From Arthrobacter sp. Bi83 (GTDB lineage: Bacteria; Actinomycetota; Actinomycetes; Actinomycetales; Micrococcaceae), in the NCBI RefSeq assembly GCF_918698095.1, contig NZ_CAKKLY010000018.1, forward strand, positions 1 to 64,000: a stretch of 64,000 nt of DNA, written 5' to 3'. A program made the translations under genes and the position numbers. Below are positions 57,218 through 64,000 of this stretch, piece by piece. Under the pieces are notes generated by a model. The model had not been told where the DNA came from. It searched no databases and saw only the letters and a list, made by a program, of their open reading frames with translations. The stretch's first letter is position 1. Each line of letters starts with the position of its first letter.

Positions 57218-58438
57218 ATGGCAGAATTCAAGCAGTCCACCAAGCTTCATAATGTCCTTTACGACATCCGTGGACCGATTCTTCAGGCCGCCCAGCAGAT
57301 GGAGGCGGAGGGTCACCGGATCCTCAAACTGAACATCGGAAACCCGGCACCTTTCGGTTTTGAAGCGCCGGACGCGATCCTGGTGGACATGATCCGCCAC
57401 CTGCCACATGCCCAGGGCTACAGCGACTCGCGGGGCATCTTCTCGGCTCGTACAGCAGTCTCGCAGTACTACCAGACCCGGGGCATCCAGAACATCCACG
57501 TGGATGATATCTACCTCGGCAACGGCGTGAGCGAGCTCATCACCATGTCGCTAATGGCGCTCCTTGACGACGGCGACGAGGTCCTCATCCCCACTCCGGA
57601 TTACCCGCTGTGGACTGCCTCGGTGGCTCTGGCGAGCGGGCGGCCCGTGCACTACCTGTGCGATGAGGAATCGGGCTGGCAGCCGGACCTGGAGGACCTC
57701 GAGTCCAAGATCACGCCGCGCACCAAGGGCATCGTGGTGATCAACCCGAACAACCCCACCGGTGCCGTGTACCCGGAGGAGACCCTCAAGAAGATTGTGG
57801 CCCTGGCTGAGAAGCACGGTCTGGTCCTCTTCGCGGACGAAATCTACGAGAAGATCCTGTACGAGGATGCCGTTCACGTGAACCTGGCCAGCCTGACCGG
57901 CGACGACGTGCTGTGCCTGACCTTCAGCGGATTGTCCAAGGCCTACCGTGTGTGCGGCTATCGGGCAGGGTGGATGGCCATCTCGGGGCCGAAGAAGGAC
58001 GCCTCGGATTACCTCGAAGGCATCAATCTGCTCGCCAATATGAGGCTGTGCGCCAATGTACCGGCACAGCATGCCATCCAGACCGCGCTGGGCGGCTATC
58101 AGAGCATCAACGACCTCATTCTTCCCGGCGGCCGCCTGCTGGAGCAGCGGAACAAGGCCTATGACATGCTGAACGCCATTCCCGGCGTGAGCACTCAGCA
58201 GGCCAGGGGAGCCCTGTACCTGTTCCCCAGGCTGGACCCCGATGTTTACCACATCCGCGATGATGAAAAGTTCGTCCTGGACCTCCTCAGGGAGCAGAAA
58301 ATCCTGGTGTCCCACGGCCGGGCCTTCAACTGGGTGCGGCCTGACCACTTCAGGATGGTGACCCTGCCGAACGTCAAGGACATCGAGGAGGCAATCGGCC
58401 GCATGGGAGACTTCCTCAGCAGGTACCAAGGGAACTAG
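57218..58438 (+). CDS. PLP-dependent aminotransferase (AlaA-like)
   Basis: Class I/II aminotransferase of 406 residues. PLP lysine K241 in FSGLSKAYRVCGYR; INPNNPTGAV binds PLP. Most like alanine (glutamate-pyruvate) aminotransferases. ATG is 6 nt after CATATT, an imperfect -10; a weak TTGATGG site also precedes it. PPK2 follows after 35 bp and may share the transcript. Confidence 0.9.
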   Translation: MAEFKQSTKLHNVLYDIRGPILQAAQQMEAEGHRILKLNIGNPAPFGFEAPDAILVDMIRHLPHAQGYSDSRGIFSARTAVSQYYQTRGIQNIHVDDIYLGNGVSELITMSLMALLDDGDEVLIPTPDYPLWTASVALASGRPVHYLCDEESGWQPDLEDLESKITPRTKGIVVINPNNPTGAVYPEETLKKIVALAEKHGLVLFADEIYEKILYEDAVHVNLASLTGDDVLCLTFSGLSKAYRVCGYRAGWMAISGPKKDASDYLEGINLLANMRLCANVPAQHAIQTALGGYQSINDLILPGGRLLEQRNKAYDMLNAIPGVSTQQARGALYLFPRLDPDVYHIRDDEKFVLDLLREQKILVSHGRAFNWVRPDHFRMVTLPNVKDIEEAIGRMGDFLSRYQGN

Positions 58439-58473
58439 CCTGTTCCCACGTACAACTGCAGAAAGAGGTCACC

Positions 58474-59328
58474 ATGGCCGGCGTCGTGGAATTCGGGAAG
58501 TTCCCCTCCGGGACTTTGAGAGTTGACAAGGGATTCAAGTTTGAGGATGTGGACCCCAATGCGACGCCTGGCTACACCGGGAAGAAAGCCGACGGCGAGG
58601 AGCTGCTCGCGGATCTTGACGGCAAGCTGGCCGAGCTGCAGGAGAAGCTGTTCGCTGAGGCCAAGTTTGGCGGCTCCAAACGGGTCCTGCTGATCCTGCA
58701 GGGAATGGACACCGCAGGTAAAGGCGGAATCGTGAAGCACGTCCTGGGCGCGATGGATCCCCAAGGGGTCAGGTTCAAGTCGTTCAAGGCGCCCACCGAT
58801 GAGGAGAAGGCCTACGACTTTCTCTGGCGGATTGAAAAGGTAGTGCCCGCTGCGGGCACGATGGGCGTCTTCGACCGTTCGCACTACGAGGATGTCCTGA
58901 TCCACCGTGTGCACGGCTGGGCCGACCCGAAAGAACTTCAGCGGCGGTACGCCGCCATCAACGAATTCGAAGCCAGGCAGACGGCAGTGGGTACCGCGGT
59001 CATCAAGGTCATGCTGAACATCAGCAGTGACGAGCAGAAGAATCGGCTGCTGGCACGGTTGGACAAACCGGCGAAGCACTGGAAATACAGCACCGGGGAT
59101 CTGAAGGAGCGCGCCTTCTGGGATGACTATATGGCCGCTTACCAGGCTGCGTTCGATGCCACGTCGACGGACGGCGCCCCTTGGTACGTCGTTCCGGCGA
59201 ACAAGAAATGGTATGCGCGCATCGCGGTGCAGCAGCTGCTGCTCGAGGCGCTCATGGCCCTCAAGCTGGAGTGGCCCAAGGCTGACTTCGACGTCGACGC
59301 CGAGCGCCGCCTCCTCGAGAAGTCCTAG
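58474..59328 (+). CDS. ppk2: Polyphosphate kinase 2 family phosphotransferase
   Basis: Transfers phosphate from polyphosphate to AMP or ADP. Walker A GMDTAGKG (77-84), lid region, and GVFDRSHYED (131-140) as the Walker B/Asp motif. 284 residues, single PPK2 domain. Subclass (AMP or ADP preference) is not decidable by eye. AGAGG site before ATG. Converges on xseB with only 5 bp between stops. Confidence 0.92.
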   Translation: MAGVVEFGKFPSGTLRVDKGFKFEDVDPNATPGYTGKKADGEELLADLDGKLAELQEKLFAEAKFGGSKRVLLILQGMDTAGKGGIVKHVLGAMDPQGVRFKSFKAPTDEEKAYDFLWRIEKVVPAAGTMGVFDRSHYEDVLIHRVHGWADPKELQRRYAAINEFEARQTAVGTAVIKVMLNISSDEQKNRLLARLDKPAKHWKYSTGDLKERAFWDDYMAAYQAAFDATSTDGAPWYVVPANKKWYARIAVQQLLLEALMALKLEWPKADFDVDAERRLLEKS

Positions 59329-59333
59329 CCGTT

Positions 59334-59585
59334 CTAGCCGTCCTTGCGGGCGGCAGCCAGCCTCTTCCGCGCGCCCTCCAGCCATTCTTCACAGCGCCGG
59401 GCCAAGGCCTCACCGCGCTCCCAGAGGGCTAGTGAATCTTCAAGGCTTGTGCCGCCTGCTTCAAGTTTGGACACGACGCCCACCAGTTGTTCGCGGGCTT
59501 CCTCGTAGCTGAGGGCCTCTATCTCTGCCGGCAGCGCTGTCGCTGCCGCGCTGCTGGAGCCGGTCTGGTCGGAGCGGTCTGTCAT
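59334..59585 (-). CDS. xseB: Exodeoxyribonuclease VII small subunit
   Basis: 83 residues: [44 protein letters not shown] is the conserved helical core. Partner of XseA in single-strand DNA degradation. Lies 78 bp downstream of xseA on the same strand. Confidence 0.94.
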   Translation of the reverse strand: MTDRSDQTGSSSAAATALPAEIEALSYEEAREQLVGVVSKLEAGGTSLEDSLALWERGEALARRCEEWLEGARKRLAAARKDG

Positions 59586-59663
59586 GTCGGTTTCACCTGT
59601 CGGGTTGGTCTGGCTGGTTTCGCGGGTGGGATTAATTCGGAGGATGGGGCCGGGTTCGCTGGG

Positions 59664-60959
59664 TCAGGCACCTGACGCCTGGTGCCCTCCAATGGAGGTG
59701 GCACCGAACCGCCCGCCCGCGACACGGACGGAGAGCTCTGTCCCGGACGGAACCTGGGCCGGATGGCGAACGACGGCCCCTTCCGTGCCCGGGGCCTTGC
59801 CTCCGGCGAGCTGGACCACGGCGTATCCGCGGTCCAGGGTCTGCTGGGGTGACAGGGCGCGGACCTGGGCCTGAAGATGCACAAGCTGGTCGGCGGCCCT
59901 TGTGACGGCGGCGCTGATGGCTGCAGTCGATCGGCGGCCAAGCCGTTCCACGTCGTCCGCGCGCGCGGAGACCATGCCTTCGGGCGAGGCAAGGACGGGG
60001 CGGGACCTCAGCGCGGCGAGGCGGTCGGACTCCCTGGCAACGAGCTGCGTCACCGAGCGGTGCAGTTGGGCCTCGGCCTGGCGCACTCGGGCGAGCTCTT
60101 CAGAGACCTCCGGAACTATCCGCTTGGCGGCGTCCGTCGGGGTGGACGCGCGCAGGTCGGCGACGTCGTCCAGGATGGGACGGTCCGCCTCGTGCCCGAT
60201 AGCGCTCACGACAGGGGTCAGGACGCCGGCGACGGCACGGATCAGTTCCTCGTTGCTGAAGGGCAGGAGGTCCTCCAGTGCGCCGCCTCCGCGTGCAATG
60301 ACGATGACGTCGACGTCGGGGCGGGAGTCGAGTTCCCTCAGGGCACCAATAATCTGTGCAACCGCTGTATTTCCCTGGACGGCGACTTCGCGGACCTCAA
60401 ACTCGACGGCGGGCCAGCGCAGGGCCGCGTTGCGGAGGACATCCTTCTTGGCGTCCGAGTCCCGGCCGGTGATCAGGCCGATGCGGTGGGGGAGGAGTGG
60501 CAGCCGCTTCTTCCGGGACTCGGCGAAGAGACCTTCGGCAGCGAGGGCGTGGCGCAGCCGTTCGATCCGGGCGAGGAGGTCGCCCAGGCCCACCGGGCGG
60601 ATGTCTTTGACGGACATGTTCAGGCGGCCGGTCTTCAGCCAGAACTCGGCCTTGAGGAGGGCTACCACCCTGCTTCCGCGTTCGAGCGGGGTCTCCTGGC
60701 GGTCGAGGACCTTGGACCAGATGGAAGCCGGAAGGGAAATCTCGGCATCCACGTCCCGGAGTGTCAGGAATGCGCTGCTGCCGCGGCGGTTCAGCTCGAT
60801 GACCTGTCCCTCCACCCACGCGGCCGGTGCCCGTTCAATGTGCGTCTTGAGTTTTTGGGACAGCAACTGCAGCGGCCACGGGTTGTCCGGGCTGGTATCG
60901 GCGGCGGTGGCGGGCACCGTTGTGGGACCCCCGGCCGGCACGGTGGCATTTTCAGCCAT
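59664..60959 (-). CDS. xseA: Exodeoxyribonuclease VII large subunit
   Basis: 432 residues with the N-terminal OB-fold (WVEGQVIELNRRGSSAFLTLRD) and the catalytic GLITGRDSDAKKD; VIVIARGGGALEDLLPFSNE is characteristic. ATG 60959 is chosen because the upstream 38 codons look non-coding, although its ribosome-binding site is weak. Divergent from the membrane protein gene. Confidence 0.94.
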   Translation of the reverse strand: MAENATVPAGGPTTVPATAADTSPDNPWPLQLLSQKLKTHIERAPAAWVEGQVIELNRRGSSAFLTLRDVDAEISLPASIWSKVLDRQETPLERGSRVVALLKAEFWLKTGRLNMSVKDIRPVGLGDLLARIERLRHALAAEGLFAESRKKRLPLLPHRIGLITGRDSDAKKDVLRNAALRWPAVEFEVREVAVQGNTAVAQIIGALRELDSRPDVDVIVIARGGGALEDLLPFSNEELIRAVAGVLTPVVSAIGHEADRPILDDVADLRASTPTDAAKRIVPEVSEELARVRQAEAQLHRSVTQLVARESDRLAALRSRPVLASPEGMVSARADDVERLGRRSTAAISAAVTRAADQLVHLQAQVRALSPQQTLDRGYAVVQLAGGKAPGTEGAVVRHPAQVPSGTELSVRVAGGRFGATSIGGHQASGA

Positions 60960-61096
60960 GCGCTGCCCGGGTAGCCGTGATTGCCTGATGCATGTGGCGG
61001 TCCTTTGCCTTCGCGGTGGGTTAACCAACTCTATCCATAGCTTTATCACCGGTTGCCGACATTTTTTGAACATGCGGCGACGCCCCTAGGATGGCA

Positions 61097-61990
61097 GTGT
61101 CCCAACTGCCAGCCAGGAACCCCGACCAGCTAGGAACCCCCTTGCGCTCTTTTGTTTCGGCCTTGGCCGTCATCCTTGGCCTGCTGCTGTCAGCGATTGC
61201 TGTCCCGGCCATCTGGGTGGACAGCAATATCGTGCAGGAGGACGGATTTGCGGCACTGGCCGCCCCCTTGGGTAAGGATCCGACTTTTCAGAAGCGCCTT
61301 GCAACTGCAGCCGTGGCGAGTATCGACACGGCGGGCAGCATCCCCGGACCCCTGTCAGAGCTCGTCCGGCCGGTGCTGGAATCGGCTGCCGCGTCTCTCA
61401 CGGGACTGCCGGGATACCCTGCAGCCTGGGAAGAGACGCTGCGAAAGAGCCACCGCCTCAACTTTGCAGCCCCAGCCACCCTTCCGCCCGACGCCGACTC
61501 CGCGACTTCCGTTACCCTGGATGTGGCGCCACTCGTGGCCCTGGTGACGAAACAGGTCTCGGCCAAGGCGGGGGTTCCGCTGGAGGCGCCGGCCCAGACC
61601 CTCGTAAACATCGGCCAGTCCAACCAGCGGCAGCTTATCGAACGGGTCGCCGTGTACGCCCCGGTCGGTTACAGTCTGGCCATCGGGGCAGGAATCGCGT
61701 TCCTCCTGGCCCTCCTTGTTGCCCGGCGCCGCTGGAAAGTGCTGGCAGGAATCGGTATCGGAGCGCTTGCGCTTGCCGGGCTGTGGAACCTGGGGTCAAG
61801 CTGGGCCTCGGACGCCGTCGTGGGCACTGCAAGCGGAAACGAAGTGGCGGACCTGTTCAAGCGGGAGTTCGTGGCAGCATCGACGGCTGGTTTCGGGTCC
61901 TGGATCCTCGCTGCCGCGATCACCGGAGCCGCGCTTCTGGCAGCAGGACTCGTGGCCGGGATCATCGGCGCCCGCGCCCGCAAGGGCTGA
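61097..61990 (+). CDS. Actinobacterial four-helix membrane protein, unknown function
   Basis: About 297 residues: helix near the N-terminus (FVSALAVILGLLLSAIAVPAIWV), a periplasmic domain of about 150 residues, then three C-terminal helices. No known family recognised. GTG 61097 has AGGA 5 nt upstream; ATG 61091 lies inside a TAGGAT box and is less likely. Confidence 0.75.
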   Translation: MSQLPARNPDQLGTPLRSFVSALAVILGLLLSAIAVPAIWVDSNIVQEDGFAALAAPLGKDPTFQKRLATAAVASIDTAGSIPGPLSELVRPVLESAAASLTGLPGYPAAWEETLRKSHRLNFAAPATLPPDADSATSVTLDVAPLVALVTKQVSAKAGVPLEAPAQTLVNIGQSNQRQLIERVAVYAPVGYSLAIGAGIAFLLALLVARRRWKVLAGIGIGALALAGLWNLGSSWASDAVVGTASGNEVADLFKREFVAASTAGFGSWILAAAITGAALLAAGLVAGIIGARARKG

Positions 61991-62123
61991 GCACCTCTCG
62001 CCGTGATCACCCCCGGCGTGACGGACCGGCTGAATCGCCGGACCGACCGATTTACCGGAGCGGCCGATTTACAGTAGCGGCCGCGCACCCGGGGCGAAGT
62101 CCCGCACCCGGTAGCATGGAGAA

Positions 62124-63200
62124 ATGACCTCCTCAGCAGTCTCCCTTTCGATGCCAACCGTCCCGCGCAGGCGGCGTCCGCCGGAGGAAGTTCTGGCAGC
62201 CGCGCCGGTTTCCGGCACCAAGAGGGTTCTGCTGGCGGCTCCGCGCGGATACTGCGCCGGTGTGGACCGCGCCGTGATCGCCGTTGAGAAGGCTCTGGAA
62301 CACTACGGGCCCCCTGTATACGTCCGCAAGCAAATCGTCCACAACGTGCACGTGGTCAGTTCCCTTGAAGAACAGGGCGCCATTTTCGTCGATGAAACCG
62401 ATGAGGTGCCCGAGGGCGCCCTGGTGATCTTCTCAGCCCACGGCGTGTCCCCGGCCGTGGTCCAGTCTGCTGAGGAGCGCGGTCTGCGCACCATCGACGC
62501 CACGTGCCCCCTGGTGACCAAGGTCCACAAGGAAGCGGTCCGCTTCGCGAAAGACGACTTCGACATCCTCCTCATCGGCCACGACGGCCACGAGGAAGTC
62601 GAGGGAACCGCCGGCGAAGCCCCGGAGCACATCCAAATCATCAACGGCCCGCACGAAGTGGACAAGGTGACCGTCCGGGACCCGGAAAAGGTGATCTGGC
62701 TTTCCCAGACCACACTGAGCGTTGACGAAACCATGGAAACTGTTAGGCTGCTCAAGGCTCGGTTCCCGACCCTCCAGGACCCGCCCAGTGATGACATCTG
62801 CTACGCCACCACGAACCGCCAGGTGGCCATCAAGAAGATTGCGCCCCAGGCGGATCTGGTAATCGTCGTCGGATCGGCGAACTCTTCCAACTCGGTGCGG
62901 CTGGTTGAGGTCGCCTTGGAGTATGGTGCCAAGGCTTCCTACCGCGTGGATTTCGCGAACGAGGTGGATGAGGCCTGGTTTGAAGGTGTCGCCACCGTTG
63001 GAGTCACGTCCGGTGCATCCGTGCCGGAGGTGCTGGTAAAGGACGTCCTCCGCCTCCTGGCCGACTACGGCTACGGCGCTGTCGAGGAGGTAGTCACCGC
63101 AGAGGAGGATCTGCTGTTCTCCCTGCCCAAGGAGCTCCGCGCCACCCTCAAGGAAGCCGGCGACGTCTCCCGTGCCCTCGGCGGCAGGCGCTCGCGCTAA
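62124..63200 (+). CDS. ispH: 4-hydroxy-3-methylbut-2-enyl diphosphate reductase
   Basis: Last step of the MEP isoprenoid pathway. The [4Fe-4S] cysteines are C44 ([10 protein letters not shown]), C128 ([11 protein letters not shown]) and C226 ([10 protein letters not shown]); conserved VHNVHVV and FSAHGVSP are present. 358 residues. ATG is 6 nt after TAGCAT (62112-62117), a leaderless-type start, with GGAGAA abutting. Next to xseA-xseB, as in many actinobacteria. Confidence 0.97.
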   Translation: MTSSAVSLSMPTVPRRRRPPEEVLAAAPVSGTKRVLLAAPRGYCAGVDRAVIAVEKALEHYGPPVYVRKQIVHNVHVVSSLEEQGAIFVDETDEVPEGALVIFSAHGVSPAVVQSAEERGLRTIDATCPLVTKVHKEAVRFAKDDFDILLIGHDGHEEVEGTAGEAPEHIQIINGPHEVDKVTVRDPEKVIWLSQTTLSVDETMETVRLLKARFPTLQDPPSDDICYATTNRQVAIKKIAPQADLVIVVGSANSSNSVRLVEVALEYGAKASYRVDFANEVDEAWFEGVATVGVTSGASVPEVLVKDVLRLLADYGYGAVEEVVTAEEDLLFSLPKELRATLKEAGDVSRALGGRRSR

Positions 63201-63268
63201 CTCACCTTCCCGACGGGGCCGTGTCCGGAAGTGCGGTCGGCCCGGCGGCTCCCGGACGTGGCGCCTGC

Positions 63269-64000
63269 CTACGCGGCGTCTTCGGACGCTTCCTCGAGTT
63301 CCCGGCCGGTCTGGTCGGTGGCCTGCAGTTCGGGAGCGGAAACGGAGCGGGGTGTGACCTGGACCGCCGGAGGCGTCACAAGCCCGGCCGCGTCAAGGGC
63401 ATTCAGTTTCCGTGCCGTGGGGAGGACCCGTGCTTCAAGGGTGCCCACCATTGAGTTGTAACGGTCGACCGACGATTTCAGCGAAGACCCCAGCTTGCTG
63501 ACGTTGTCGCCGAGTGTCCCCATCCGCTCGTAGAGCTGCCGGGCGAGTTCGAACAGTTCGCGGGCACTGTCCGTCAGGACGTCCTGCCGCCACGTGAACG
63601 CCACGGACTTGAGTACGGCCAGGAGCGTGCCGGGCGAAGCAAGGACCACGTTCTTGGAAAGGGCGTAGTCCAAAAGCCCGGGATCAGCGGACAGCGCGGC
63701 GGCGAGGATTGACTCCGCCGGCAGGAAGCAAATGACGAGTTCAGGGGAGTTGCCCGATATGTCCCAGTACTTCTTGTTGCTGAGGGCATCCACATGGGTC
63801 TTGAGAGCCTTGGCATGGGCTGTCAGGAGTGCCTGCTGGGTTGACTGGGTCAGCACAGCCTTGTCCCTGTCCGGCTGGCCAAGATCCTGTGCCTCAAGGT
63901 ACGCGGACAGCGGCACCTTGGCGTCCACCACGAGCTGCTTGTCGCCGGGCAGCTGAACCACCAGGTCCGGACGGACCGACGAGTCAGAACCCTGGCTGTG
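63269..64000 (-). CDS. rmuC: DNA recombination protein RmuC, 5' part outside the window
   Basis: C-terminal portion of RmuC: RPDLVVQLPGDKQLVVDAKVPLSAYLEA and ICFLPAESILAAAL are typical of its nuclease-like domain. The frame is open through the window end (codons continue to 64000), so the true start lies beyond it. Limits inversions/recombination in E. coli. Convergent with ispH; about 70 bp between stops. Confidence 0.93.
   Translation of the reverse strand, partial: HSQGSDSSVRPDLVVQLPGDKQLVVDAKVPLSAYLEAQDLGQPDRDKAVLTQSTQQALLTAHAKALKTHVDALSNKKYWDISGNSPELVICFLPAESILAAALSADPGLLDYALSKNVVLASPGTLLAVLKSVAFTWRQDVLTDSARELFELARQLYERMGTLGDNVSKLGSSLKSSVDRYNSMVGTLEARVLPTARKLNALDAAGLVTPPAVQVTPRSVSAPELQATDQTGRELEEASEDAA

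Overview
The window reads as a gene-dense, high-GC actinobacterial chromosome segment, most like Arthrobacter/Pseudarthrobacter (Micrococcaceae). This is inferred from gene content (GuaB3, SepX/GlpR-like protein, actinobacterial groESL with CIRCE operators, SURF1 plus DUF3817, xseA-xseB-ispH cluster) and from very frequent leaderless-type starts. No rRNA, IS element, prophage or CRISPR array was seen. One tRNA gene (Ala, anticodon CGC) is present.

Layout. 0-4.3 kb: tightly overlapping alr-tsaE-tsaB-rimI-tsaD operon (alanine racemisation and tRNA t6A modification). 4.4-10 kb: a YbdK-type carboxylate-amine ligase, a GH3 lipoprotein, an SdhL-type shikimate dehydrogenase homologue, a THUMP-like methyltransferase and a small membrane protein. 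10-12.3 kb: groES-groEL behind two CIRCE operators. 12.4-16.4 kb: a lipoprotein, a DUF389 membrane protein and an OafA-type acyltransferase. 16.5-26.8 kb: purine genes guaB, guaB3 and guaA, interleaved with an ABC exporter, glpD, a lone PTS EIIA, SURF1 and DUF3817. 27-31.2 kb: a 1335-residue SF1 helicase-like protein with broken ATPase motifs and a nuclease-like C-terminal domain, translationally coupled to a 72-residue acidic protein. 31.2-36.9 kb: SAF/CpaB protein, FmdB, 5-FTHF cyclo-ligase, galU-rimJ, a SepX/GlpR-like division protein, an NmrA-like protein and tRNA-Ala. 37-47 kb: regulators with their targets (LacI/glycogen debranching enzyme, AsnC/MFS, AsnC/decayed PLP enzyme, LysR/YnfM-like MFS), plus CorA, DUF1761 and a lone ZapE C-terminal-like protein. 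48-53.3 kb: nitronate monooxygenase, GlcNAc-kinase-like protein, pirin, Nudix, RsgA. 53.5-57 kb: a complete OpuC-type osmoprotectant ABC operon. 57.2-64 kb: aminotransferase, PPK2, xseB/xseA, a membrane protein, ispH and a truncated rmuC at the window edge.

Most of the window is housekeeping. The signals that stand out are: (1) the degenerate helicase/nuclease protein and its coupled micro-protein; (2) at least 18 genes with a TANNNT box ending 6-7 nt before the start codon, which points to leaderless mRNAs; (3) a 40-bp perfect palindrome inside an MFS gene; (4) an internally deleted Cys/Met-metabolism PLP gene beside an intact AsnC regulator; (5) a GuaB3 protein with no cysteine; and (6) several intergenic and coding loci built from 13-17-bp imperfect tandem duplications. 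No function is claimed here beyond what motifs and context support.
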